Positions 18,810-26,784 of a stretch of DNA of 64,000 nucleotides are shown piece after piece (the first letter of the stretch is position 1; every line of letters begins with the position of its first letter). The notes beneath the pieces are model-generated. The model saw nothing but the letters and a program-made list of their open reading frames with translations. It made no database searches and had not been told where the DNA came from. The position numbers and the translations under genes are program-made. This stretch comes from Rhodococcus sp. OK302. GTDB lineage: Bacteria > Actinomycetota > Actinomycetes > Mycobacteriales > Mycobacteriaceae. Location of the stretch: assembly GCF_002245895.1 (NCBI RefSeq), contig NZ_NPJZ01000001.1:1896501-1960500 (forward strand), read 5' to 3'.

Positions 18810-20141
18810 TCAGTCGACCTGCAGGGCGATGCCCTTGGTTTCCTTGATGAAGAACACGGTGACGAAGGTGATCACGGCGCAGAATACGAAGTATCCGGCC
18901 GGGGCGAGCGAATTTCCGGTCAGGGTGATGAGGTACGTCGCGATGAAAGGTGCAGTGCCGCCGAGGAACATGTTGGTGACATTGTTGCCCAGTGCCAGAC
19001 CGCTGTATCGCACAGAGGCTTTCAACATTTCCACGTAGGTCACGTACGACGCACCGTTCACGACGGAGACACAGATGAACAGAACGGACTGCCCGACCAC
19101 GGCCTGCCAGACACTTCCGCCGGCCATCATCATGAACATCGGGATTCCGAGCAGTACTGCTGCGGCGCTACCGGCGAACAACACCGGACGGCGTCCGTAC
19201 TTGTCGGCCAGGTATCCGGAGGTGGGCAGCGTAATGACGCCGAGTACCAGTGCAAGAGAAGTCGAAAGGAATGCGACTCGCGAGGAGTGACCGCCGGTGG
19301 TCTGGAGGTAAGTAGCCGCGTAGACGGATGCGATGTAGTAGCCGCCGGTGATGAGTGCGCCGAGCAGAATGATCTTGACGACGCTGCCGCCGGAGGTGCT
19401 GAGCAGTTCCCGGATGGGGAGCTTCTTCGTCTCGCCCTTGTCCTGGAGCTCGGTGAACTGCGGGGTGTCTTCCATCTGGCTACGGATCCAGATACCGATG
19501 CCACCGATCAGGAGGCTGAGCAGGAACGGAATTCGCCAGGCCCATTCGAGGATCTGCTCGTGGGTGAAGGCCGAGGTCAGGCCCAATGCCATCAGTGATG
19601 CTGCCAACGAACCCAGGTAGGTTCCGGTATTGACCATCGAGGTTTGCGTGGCGCGCCAGCGGGCCGGTGCAGATTCGGAAACGAAAGCGTTGGCGCCACC
19701 GAGTTCTCCACCCGCGGCAAAGCCTTGGAGGCAGCGAGCGAGCACCAAAATCGAAGTCGCCCAGACACCCAACGTGGCGTAGGTCGGCAGTAGACCCATG
19801 CCTGCGGTGGCCAGCACCATCAGCAGAATGGTCCACGACAAGGCGTTCTTTCGCCCGTACTTGTCACCGATGTGGCCGAAGAAGATGCCACCGGGAACGC
19901 GTAGGAAGAATGCGACGGCAAATGCCGCGAACGTGCCGAGGAGCGCAGCGTTCGGGTCGTGCGACACGAAGAACAGTGCCGCAATGGTTGTCGCCATGTA
20001 TCCGTAGATACCGAAGTCGTAGTACTCGACGACGGTACCGACCACAGCCGCGCGAATGACCTTCGTGGTCGACTGACCCTGCGGTGTCACTTCGCTGATC
20101 TCGCTGTCCTCGGCTCGCGCCATGGTCTCATTCTCTAACAT
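18810..20141 (-). CDS. MFS transporter, metabolite:H+ symporter (MHS) type
   Basis: 443 residues with 12 membrane segments. The motif GHIGDKYGRKNAL after helix 2, the repeat of it YLADKYGRRPVLF in the second half, and the segment FFLRVPGGIFFGHIGD identify the MHS family of the major facilitator superfamily, which import organic acids such as 2-oxoglutarate, shikimate, proline or aromatic acids with protons. An internal ATG at 20123 would drop the first six residues. Inside the IclR-controlled operon it is the probable uptake system for the operon's substrate. Confidence 0.9.
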   Translation of the reverse strand: MLENETMARAEDSEISEVTPQGQSTTKVIRAAVVGTVVEYYDFGIYGYMATTIAALFFVSHDPNAALLGTFAAFAVAFFLRVPGGIFFGHIGDKYGRKNALSWTILLMVLATAGMGLLPTYATLGVWATSILVLARCLQGFAAGGELGGANAFVSESAPARWRATQTSMVNTGTYLGSLAASLMALGLTSAFTHEQILEWAWRIPFLLSLLIGGIGIWIRSQMEDTPQFTELQDKGETKKLPIRELLSTSGGSVVKIILLGALITGGYYIASVYAATYLQTTGGHSSRVAFLSTSLALVLGVITLPTSGYLADKYGRRPVLFAGSAAAVLLGIPMFMMMAGGSVWQAVVGQSVLFICVSVVNGASYVTYVEMLKASVRYSGLALGNNVTNMFLGGTAPFIATYLITLTGNSLAPAGYFVFCAVITFVTVFFIKETKGIALQVD

Positions 20142-20186
20142 TTTGGTCCCTACTGACTTGGTTCGGTGCTGCGCAGACGATGGACG

Positions 20187-21644
20187 TCAGGCGTGAGCAA
20201 AGGAATGGACTGCTGCGTCGGAAACGCTGGTCCGGGTGAATTTCGCCGCATTACGTCCTGCGATGCGGCCCATGGTCAGAGCGTTGGCAACGGCGTTGCC
20301 TCCGCCTACATATCGCAATCCGAGGATTCCGGCGCCGGCCTCACCGGCTGCATAGAGACCCTCGACGGGGTTTCCCTCGCGGCCGAGTACGGCCGCAGTG
20401 GAGTCGATTTCCATACCGGCGTGGGTGCAGACCAGCTCTGAGGGAAGGATTTTCGCCGCGTAGAACGGTGCTGTCCCGATGCTGTCGGGATTGCCGACAG
20501 CACCCTTGTTGCGCAGCGTCCGATGACGAAGGTAGTCGTCGTCACGGCCGTTCGGTAGTTGTTCGTTCCACTTGTTCACCGTCGCTTGAAGAGTTGCGAC
20601 GGGGACGTCGATGAGTGTTGCAAGTTCTTCGACGGTGTCGGCGCGATGAGTGTTGCCGGCGGCAACTTCCTCTTCGACACGCTCCGGGTTCCAATCCGCG
20701 TATCCGGGAGCAAGACCGACGCGAGCATTCTCATCGAAGATCATCCAGCCGTAGCCGCCCTGTTGATCGATGATTCCGGTGGAGACCGCATACGATGCGT
20801 CCTCGTCCATGAACCGGCGACCGCTCTGGTTGACGTAGATGCGCGACTTCGGCGGGAAACCGGACTGCCAGTGATGGAACCGCTGGAAATACACGGTGGG
20901 CATGATCAGGCCCCAGCCGTCACCGATGATGGGCATATCCAGTTCATGTGCGAACCGAATGTGGTCTCCGCGACTGCCTTCGGCTGCAACGACGAACAAA
21001 TCGTCGCCCGCCTTGTTAGCGACGGGGAAGTACTGATCGACAAGTTCCGGGTTCTGTGCGAATCCACCGGTGGCTACCACGACGGCTCCGGCGCGAACTT
21101 CGATGTCGTCGGCAACAACACCGACAACCCGACCGTCTTCCTTGATCAGCTTCTGTACCCGTGTGCCGAGGATTGCTTCGATACCGTGCTTACGACGCGC
21201 CTTGTCCAGAGTCTGAACAAGACCATAGCCTTGGTCTTTCGGGACGTGGCCGCGCCAGACATCTTCGACGCCGGCTTGCGCAAGCCCAGGTTGGTGAGCA
21301 TTGCCGGAGATCGACGTGGGGATTTCGACGCCCAGTTCGATGAGCCATTCCAGTGTCGGACCGGCATTTTCGCAGAAGGCGCGGATCAACCCGGGTGCGA
21401 GCAGCCATTGGTTGAGGTCCATGTAGTGCTGGAAAAACTTCTCCGCAGAGTCTTCGATGCCGAGACCGGCCTGCACACTCGTGCCTGCTGCGGTGAAAAT
21501 TCCGGCAGAAAGTTGGGTGGAGCCGCCGAGTTCGGTTTCGGACTCGAACAGCAGCACCGACGCGCCTTCTTCGGCAGCCGATACGGCAGCCGCCAGCCCG
21601 GCTCCACCGCCTCCGATGACAATGACGTCCCAGTCGTCACTCAT
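20187..21644 (-). CDS. FAD-dependent oxidoreductase (KstD/fumarate reductase-type flavoprotein)
   Basis: 485 residues. The N-terminus DVIVIGGGGAGLAAAVSAAE is the FAD-binding Rossmann motif, followed by GGSTQLSAGIF, and the C-terminus carries GLYAAGEAGAGILGLRYVGG, the second FAD contact. The layout is that of the family holding 3-ketosteroid dehydrogenases, fumarate and urocanate reductases. It would oxidise or reduce a carbon-carbon double bond next to a carbonyl or carboxyl group. The ATG overlaps the stop of the upstream SDR gene by 4 bp. The substrate is unknown; I do not call it kstD, because it is short and sits outside a steroid cluster. Confidence 0.85.
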   Translation of the reverse strand: MSDDWDVIVIGGGGAGLAAAVSAAEEGASVLLFESETELGGSTQLSAGIFTAAGTSVQAGLGIEDSAEKFFQHYMDLNQWLLAPGLIRAFCENAGPTLEWLIELGVEIPTSISGNAHQPGLAQAGVEDVWRGHVPKDQGYGLVQTLDKARRKHGIEAILGTRVQKLIKEDGRVVGVVADDIEVRAGAVVVATGGFAQNPELVDQYFPVANKAGDDLFVVAAEGSRGDHIRFAHELDMPIIGDGWGLIMPTVYFQRFHHWQSGFPPKSRIYVNQSGRRFMDEDASYAVSTGIIDQQGGYGWMIFDENARVGLAPGYADWNPERVEEEVAAGNTHRADTVEELATLIDVPVATLQATVNKWNEQLPNGRDDDYLRHRTLRNKGAVGNPDSIGTAPFYAAKILPSELVCTHAGMEIDSTAAVLGREGNPVEGLYAAGEAGAGILGLRYVGGGNAVANALTMGRIAGRNAAKFTRTSVSDAAVHSFAHA

Positions 21645-22423
21645 GAAAGTTCTCCAGTCTCCGCAATGACGCGGTGGTACAAGCCGTTCGAGACCAGTCC
21701 GCCGTCCACCGTCATTTCCGTACCGGTGGTGTACGTCGACTTGTCCGACAGCAGAAAGAGCACGGCTTCGGTAATTTCATTCAGAGTTCCCATGCGCGCG
21801 AGGGGAACTGACTTCAGAGACGCGTCGATGAAGTCGCTCGTGGTACCGAGCAGGGCAGTTCCGACCATTCCCGGATGCACCGAGTTGACGCGGATGCCCC
21901 ACTGGGCGAAGTTGCCGGCAGCCGACTTCGACAGGCCGGTGAGGCCCCACTTGCTCGAGGAGTACGCGGGTGAAAAGTAACCGATCTGACCGGCGATGGA
22001 CGAGATGTTGACGATGGAACCGCCACCACTTTCACGCATCAACGGCGCCACGGCCTTCATTCCGTAGAACGGCCCGAACAGGTTGATCTTCATGGTCAGT
22101 TCCCAGATCTCGTCCGGGGTGTCCATGAATTCGAGTCGACGCGAGATGCCGGCATTGTTGACCAGGCCGCCGAGTTCGCCATGGGCGGTGCGGATGTCGT
22201 CGACCAGACTCGTCCAGGCTGCGGCATCGGTGACGTCGAGAGTGTGCCCCGAAGCCGATCCGCCGGCGGCGGTGATCTCTTCGATCAGTTCCGAAGAATC
22301 GGCAACATCGGCAACACAGACGTGCGACCCACGCGCTGCGAGGGTGCGCGCATGATGTGCACCCATACCGGCAGCGCCGCCGGTGACGAGAACAACTCCG
22401 GGGTATGACGTTTGATCAGACAT
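21641..22423 (-). CDS. SDR family oxidoreductase
   Basis: 260 residues. Visible SDR motifs: nucleotide-binding VTGGAAGMGAHHA at about 12-24, NNAG in the middle (GLVNNAGISRR), catalytic Ser in VNISSIAG, YSSSK for Tyr-x-x-x-Lys, and the C-terminal TEMTVDGGLVSNG. The DV motif and Asp after the second strand (CVADVAD) suggest NAD preference. It begins 8 bp inside the upstream SDR gene and is followed by the flavoprotein gene with a 4-bp overlap, so the three are made together. Probably dehydrogenates a hydroxyl group of the operon's unknown substrate. Confidence 0.88.
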   Translation of the reverse strand: MSDQTSYPGVVLVTGGAAGMGAHHARTLAARGSHVCVADVADSSELIEEITAAGGSASGHTLDVTDAAAWTSLVDDIRTAHGELGGLVNNAGISRRLEFMDTPDEIWELTMKINLFGPFYGMKAVAPLMRESGGGSIVNISSIAGQIGYFSPAYSSSKWGLTGLSKSAAGNFAQWGIRVNSVHPGMVGTALLGTTSDFIDASLKSVPLARMGTLNEITEAVLFLLSDKSTYTTGTEMTVDGGLVSNGLYHRVIAETGELS

Positions 22424-23252
22424 GCCGTGACCCGCCGTCGACTGCGATGCTGTGGCCGGTGACGTAGCGCGAGCTGTCCGAGAGCAGGAACAGCAGCGGG
22501 CCGAAGACCTCCTCGGGTGACCCCAGGCGGTGCAGCGGCACTGCATCGAGTGCGTTGGCGAGTGCGATCGGGTCTTCCTGCACCCACTTCGTCATGGCGG
22601 TGTCGATGTAGCCGGGAGCGATGGAATTGACACGAATTCCCTTGTCGCCGAACTCTACTGCCAGCGATTCGGTGAGGTGGGCGACAGCAGCCTTGGAAGT
22701 GCAGTACGCCCCGCGGCCCTTACGCACGCGCAGAGCGGACACGGAAGACATGTTCACGATGGCGCCGCCAGGCTTGATGTGGCGGGCCGCAGCCTGAGCG
22801 CCGTACAGCACGCCTTCGACGTTGACGCTCAGTGTCGCGCCGATTTGTTCGGGAGTGATCTCCTCGGCGAGTGCAAACGGGAAGATGCCCGCATTGTTGA
22901 TCCAGAAGTCCACCTGGCCGAATTCCTTCAAGGCAAGCTGGGCGAGCAATTCATGCTCGTCGGGCTTGGTGACGTCGACGCGGGCACCGATTACACGGCC
23001 CGGCTTGTCTGCCAAGGACATCGAGGCCAGTGCCGAATTGATGGTTTCAGCGGTGGCGAGCATCTGCTCTTCGTTGATATCGGCGCCCACTACGTTGATG
23101 CCGCGCGTCGCCAAGCCTTCGGTGAACGTCGCACCCATTCCTTGCGCCGCACCGGTCACGACGGCGACCTTGCCGGCCAACTCCGGGTACAGCGCCAACA
23201 GTTGGGTGGCGACGGTACGGCCGGGATTGGACTGGTCAGCAACTGCGGTCAT
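22416..23252 (-). CDS. SDR family oxidoreductase
   Basis: 278 residues with a 25-residue N-terminal extension before the Rossmann motif VVTGAAQGMGATFTEGLA. Further SDR hallmarks are WINNAGIFPF, the catalytic Ser in NMSSVSALR, YCTSK for the Tyr-x-x-x-Lys dyad, and IAVDGGSRHV at the end. GADINEE after strand 2 suggests NAD use. It is the second gene of the IclR-controlled operon, downstream of an NTF2-like gene, and overlaps the next SDR gene by 8 bp. The two SDRs differ clearly in sequence, so they are likely to act at different steps. Confidence 0.88.
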   Translation of the reverse strand: MTAVADQSNPGRTVATQLLALYPELAGKVAVVTGAAQGMGATFTEGLATRGINVVGADINEEQMLATAETINSALASMSLADKPGRVIGARVDVTKPDEHELLAQLALKEFGQVDFWINNAGIFPFALAEEITPEQIGATLSVNVEGVLYGAQAAARHIKPGGAIVNMSSVSALRVRKGRGAYCTSKAAVAHLTESLAVEFGDKGIRVNSIAPGYIDTAMTKWVQEDPIALANALDAVPLHRLGSPEEVFGPLLFLLSDSSRYVTGHSIAVDGGSRHV

Positions 23253-23301
23253 GATTGTATCTCCTACTGAAAATGGTCAGGTACTAAAAAGTTTTGGTTG
23301 C

Positions 23302-23751
23302 TCAGGCGTGGTTCGAAGAGAGGGGTGCGTCGTCGCGGGAGACGATGCGCTGGGCGATTCGCCATCCTTCGCCGGTTCGAACCACCCGGTCGGTGATCGT
23401 CGTCATCCGCACCAGTCGCGATTCGCCGCCGATGACGGTTGCCACGATCTGCAAGTAGCCCCGAACGGTGACGACGCCGGGTTCGTGCGCCTCGATCACC
23501 AGGTTGGTCAGCACGTGGCGGTGAACTTCACCCGCTGCTGATGCTCCTGAGCAGAAGCGGTCGGCAAAGGCCGTCAGCTCCGCGAATCCGACGACAGGTT
23601 CCGGATAGCTGGGTGAATGGAACTCGCCGTCGATTGTAAAAGTCTTTGCCCAGGAATCGGACTGACCGGTATCGATGAGGTGGCTCTGCATTCCGTAGAG
23701 CTGGTGAATCGAGGTAATGACCTCTGGCGCCAAGGAGCAGGGATCACTCAT
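23302..23751 (-). CDS. NTF2-like (SnoaL) protein, first gene of the operon
   Basis: 149 residues. SnoaL-type elements are ITSIHQLYGMQSHLIDTGQ, WAKTFTIDGEFHSPSYPEP, the central HRHVLTNLVIEAHEPG and the closing RTGEGWRIAQRIVSRDD. The true start is the ATG at 23751 (the open frame runs further upstream into the promoter region). It opens a six-gene operon and faces the divergent IclR gene, with the shared operator between them. The enzyme activity cannot be predicted from sequence; NTF2-like proteins in such operons are often isomerases, dehydratases or hydrolases. Confidence 0.8.
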   Translation of the reverse strand: MSDPCSLAPEVITSIHQLYGMQSHLIDTGQSDSWAKTFTIDGEFHSPSYPEPVVGFAELTAFADRFCSGASAAGEVHRHVLTNLVIEAHEPGVVTVRGYLQIVATVIGGESRLVRMTTITDRVVRTGEGWRIAQRIVSRDDAPLSSNHA

Positions 23752-23815
23752 CAGAACAACTTCTTTCCGGACACGATTCGATGCGTTTGCCGAAACATGT
23801 GCAACTCGTTCGTTT

Positions 23816-23845
23816 GTGTGCGATAATCGCACGTGGTGTGCGATA
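23816..23845. promoter_or_regulatory. IclR-type operator between divergent genes
   Basis: GTGCGATAATCGCAC at 23818-23832 is a perfect 15-bp palindrome, one base from the GTTCGATAATCGCAC motif known for PcaR-type IclR proteins. GTGTGCGATA occurs at 23816 and again exactly 20 bp later at 23836, giving two half-sites on the same face of the helix. Confidence 0.78.
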
Positions 23846-23894
23846 TAAACAAAGCGTAGGTGGCACACCTCACATACGTCAAGAAGGGGAGTCC

Positions 23895-24617
23895 ATGTCG
23901 GAACTCAACGAGGAGCATCGACCGCGCAAAAGCGCAGTTCAGGTGGACACGAGCATGTCAAAAACGCTGCATCACGGACTTGCAGTTCTGGAGCTCTTGA
24001 CGTCGTATCCGCATGGTCTCTCGGTCACTGACATCGCGGACGGCATCGGTGTTCACCGCACTGTGGCGCACCGGCTGATTCGCACGCTCGAGGCTCATCA
24101 CCTGTGCCGCAAGGATTCCTTCAAGCGCGTCACGCTAGGTGCCGGGCTGGTCACTCTGGCTGAGCCTGTCGAGCAGGATCTGCGGACATTGGCCCGCCCC
24201 ATCCTCGAAGCGCTCGCCGACGCTACCGGGGCCACCGCTCACCTCGTAGTCCGCGAGAGTGAGAGTGAGGTGCGCGCACTGATGGTTGTCGAACCACGCA
24301 GCGCCAAAGTCCATGTGGCGTTCCACCCGGGTCAGGTCGACCCGATTAATCGGGGATCGGCAGGCCTGTCGATCCTTGCCTCGCTGCCACCCGTCGGAGG
24401 GGAGCGTGAAGAGATTACCGCGGCGCGTGCTCGCGGCTACGCAATGACCGACGGAGAGCTCATTCCCTCCGTGCTCGGCATCTCGGCCGTCATTCCCGGT
24501 CGGCGCGGAGACGCTCTCGCCAGCCTCGGAATCTCGGTGTTCGACACGGATGACCGCGACGCTTTGGGTGCGGAGGTCGTCGCGGCGGCGCGCAACCTCG
24601 GCAGCATGTTGCGCTGA
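23895..24617 (+). CDS. IclR family transcriptional regulator
   Basis: 240 residues. The winged helix is at about 20-80 (HGLAVLELLTSYPHGLSVTD, then IGVHRTVAHRLIRTLEAHHL), followed by the IclR effector-binding GAF-like domain (ALADATGATAHLVVRESES through LGISVFDTDDRDALGAEVV). I chose the ATG at 23895, which follows AGGGGAG; the open frame extends upstream only through the operator region. Divergent from the six-gene catabolic operon and sharing a palindromic operator with it, it is the probable substrate-sensing regulator of that operon. Confidence 0.88.
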   Translation: MSELNEEHRPRKSAVQVDTSMSKTLHHGLAVLELLTSYPHGLSVTDIADGIGVHRTVAHRLIRTLEAHHLCRKDSFKRVTLGAGLVTLAEPVEQDLRTLARPILEALADATGATAHLVVRESESEVRALMVVEPRSAKVHVAFHPGQVDPINRGSAGLSILASLPPVGGEREEITAARARGYAMTDGELIPSVLGISAVIPGRRGDALASLGISVFDTDDRDALGAEVVAAARNLGSMLR

Positions 24618-24667
24618 TGTCGTTGTATGTCAACGATTTCGAGTCGTTCTGATCTGGGCATGACGAA

Positions 24668-24698
24668 ACGGACCAACGCCCTCATCGCGTTGGTCCGT
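24668..24698. terminator. Hairpin terminator between convergent genes
   Basis: ACGGACCAACGC pairs perfectly with GCGTTGGTCCGT around a 7-nt loop, between the IclR gene and the end of fahA. Confidence 0.72.
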
Positions 24699-24724
24699 GT
24701 TCGCATGTAGGCCCTGCAGGTGCC

Positions 24725-25918
24725 TCAGTGAGACGCTGAGAACCTTGCGGGCAGGATGCCGGCCGTAACCTCGCCGAACCCGATACGCGATCCACCGATG
24801 CCCGGTGCGGTCGCCGAGATGGAAATGGTGTCGCCGTCTTCGAGGAAGGTGCGCGTCTCGCTGCCTACGGCGACGGGTTCCTTGCCACCCCAGGTCAATT
24901 CGATGAAGGCACCGCGCTGGTTCTTCTCGGGGCCGGAAATCGTTCCCGAAGCGAAGAGATCGCCGGTGCTGGCGGTGGCTCCGTTGACGGTGGTGTGGGC
25001 AAGCATCTGTGCCGGCGACCAGTACATCTGTGCGTACGGCGGCCGTGAGACTACGTGGCCGTTCCACTCGACGGCCAAATCGATGTCCAGGCCCCACTTC
25101 TCGTCACCGCGCAGGTAGGGCAGAGGTTCCGGATCCTGGACGGGAGTATCGATCCGGGCTGCTTCGAGGGCGAGAAGCGGCACGACCCACGGGGAGATCG
25201 ACGTCGCGAAACTTTTGCCGAGGTTGGGGCCGAGGGGGACGTATTCCCATGCCTGAATGTCACGGGCAGACCAGTCGTTGACGACAACTGCGCCGAAGAC
25301 GTGCTCGGAGAACTCGTCCGGAGTGATGCGATCACCCATTGTCGACGGAGTTCCGACGATGAAACCCATCTCAGCTTCGATGTCCAGCCGGCGGGACGGT
25401 CCGAAGTCCGGGTTCTCCTGATCGGGAGTCTTGCGCTGACCACACGGACGGATGATGTCGGTACCGGAGACGACGATGGTGCTCGAGCGACCGTGGTATC
25501 CGACGGGGAGGTGCTTCCAGTTGGGCATCAGGGGAGCGGCATCCGGGCGGAACAGTCGACCGAGGTTGGTGGCGTGGTTTTCCGACGCGTAGAAATCGAC
25601 GTAGTCGGCAACGGTGATGGGGAGATGCAGGGTCACGGTGTCGACGGAAAATACTGCTTCCGAGGGGATTTCACCCGATACGAGTTCTGTGATCTGTTCA
25701 CGTACCGACACCCAGCGTCCCCGGCCCTGAGCCATGAAGGCGTTCAAGGTCGGCTCCGCGAAGACGGAATCATTCAGCGCTACAGCCAGATCGATGACCA
25801 CCTCGCCAACTCGCACACCGACACGCGGCGCTCCGCCGGCCGGCGAGAACACTCCGTAGGGAAGGTTGTTGATGCCGAACAAGGAATCGGCGGGAATGTC
25901 GATAGTCGTAGTGGTCAT
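24725..25918 (-). CDS. fahA: Fumarylacetoacetase
   Basis: 397 residues. FAH-family landmarks are FGINNLPYGVFSP at the N-terminus, YVDFYASENHATNLGRLFRP, GYHGRSSTIVVSGTD, DIEAEMGFIVG with the metal-binding acidic residues, and WSARDIQAWEYVPLGP followed by GKSFATSISPWVVP. It hydrolyses fumarylacetoacetate to fumarate and acetoacetate, the last step of homogentisate and so of tyrosine/phenylalanine breakdown. The ATG at 25918 overlaps the stop of the preceding unknown gene (ATGA). Last gene of a three-gene operon with hmgA. Confidence 0.95.
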   Translation of the reverse strand: MTTTTIDIPADSLFGINNLPYGVFSPAGGAPRVGVRVGEVVIDLAVALNDSVFAEPTLNAFMAQGRGRWVSVREQITELVSGEIPSEAVFSVDTVTLHLPITVADYVDFYASENHATNLGRLFRPDAAPLMPNWKHLPVGYHGRSSTIVVSGTDIIRPCGQRKTPDQENPDFGPSRRLDIEAEMGFIVGTPSTMGDRITPDEFSEHVFGAVVVNDWSARDIQAWEYVPLGPNLGKSFATSISPWVVPLLALEAARIDTPVQDPEPLPYLRGDEKWGLDIDLAVEWNGHVVSRPPYAQMYWSPAQMLAHTTVNGATASTGDLFASGTISGPEKNQRGAFIELTWGGKEPVAVGSETRTFLEDGDTISISATAPGIGGSRIGFGEVTAGILPARFSASH

Positions 25919-26784
25919 ACGAGTGTTCCTTCTGTCTTCGGGCCGGCGGAGATCAGTCCGAGGCTTTCGAGTTCGGTCAAGGGGTCGGTGATGCTGCAAG
26001 TTCCGAACGAGAGGAACCGTCGACGAACATCTGCAGCTGCCTTGTCCGTCATGCCGCTCAAGGCGCGCGCGATCGCGGAGCCATCACGCTCGGCAAGTGC
26101 TGCAACAACATCGGATCGATCGCCGTCCGCGGCCGCGACGGTGACAGCTGTCAGGATGTTGAGGAAGCCGTGTTGCTCGAATCCTGTTTCGGGATCCGTA
26201 TTGCGCACGGCATGGTGTAGTCCGGCAGTTGCCTTGAACGGAATGCCTGCGCGAACAACAAAAATAATGGCGTCGGCAAGCTCGTCCTCATCCGGATACG
26301 CTTCGGCGACGATGCCTCCGGTCCGAAACTTCGCGGAGTATCCGGCCGCTGTCAGCGCAGCAAGGTAGTCACCGCGCCGGCCGTCACGGGGAACTTCCAC
26401 AAAAATTTCGATGTCGGGATACGTGGAACGAATGCGCGCGAGTTCGTCGAAGGCCTCGTCAGCGGTAACCCCGGCGGGTGTTCCCACCTCGACGGCGATG
26501 ACACGAACCCCCGGGAGATCGACGGCGCTCGCCAGCGCGGCCGCTGTGTCAGCCGGACCCGTCGGAACCGTGAGACTCAATGACAGGGAACTGTCACCGG
26601 ACAGGTGAGCAGCCAGTTCGCCCAATCGCGGAGCCGGAAAGATGAACGGCCCGACAAGTGCAGCGTAGTCAGCGCGACGATAGGCATGGTGGGCCGGAAT
26701 CGCCTTGGCAAGAGGCGCATTGCCTGGCGGGAACAGGGCGGCGTCGTCGCAGAGCCCTTGTAGGAGTGGCGAGATCACCGTCAT
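25915..26784 (-). CDS. Unknown protein of the homogentisate operon
   Basis: 289 residues, joined to both neighbours by 4-bp ATGA overlaps. It begins MTVISPLLQGLCDDAALFPP and contains alternating strand-helix units such as VRVIAVEVGTP, IEIFVEVPRDGR, AKFRTGG, IPFKATAGLHHAVR and a final FGTCSITDPLTEL; this periodicity looks like a TIM-type barrel, with an Arg, Lys and two His in late strands that could be catalytic. I know no function. The place between homogentisate dioxygenase and fumarylacetoacetase, where an isomerase is needed, suggests a role with maleylacetoacetate, which is inference. Confidence 0.7.
   Translation of the reverse strand: MTVISPLLQGLCDDAALFPPGNAPLAKAIPAHHAYRRADYAALVGPFIFPAPRLGELAAHLSGDSSLSLSLTVPTGPADTAAALASAVDLPGVRVIAVEVGTPAGVTADEAFDELARIRSTYPDIEIFVEVPRDGRRGDYLAALTAAGYSAKFRTGGIVAEAYPDEDELADAIIFVVRAGIPFKATAGLHHAVRNTDPETGFEQHGFLNILTAVTVAAADGDRSDVVAALAERDGSAIARALSGMTDKAAADVRRRFLSFGTCSITDPLTELESLGLISAGPKTEGTLV

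Noticed and set aside
20187..21644. Naming the flavoprotein kstD (3-ketosteroid delta-1-dehydrogenase)
   Set aside because: The FAD motifs are shared by the whole fumarate reductase/KstD family, the protein is shorter than typical KstD, and no other steroid ring genes are near.
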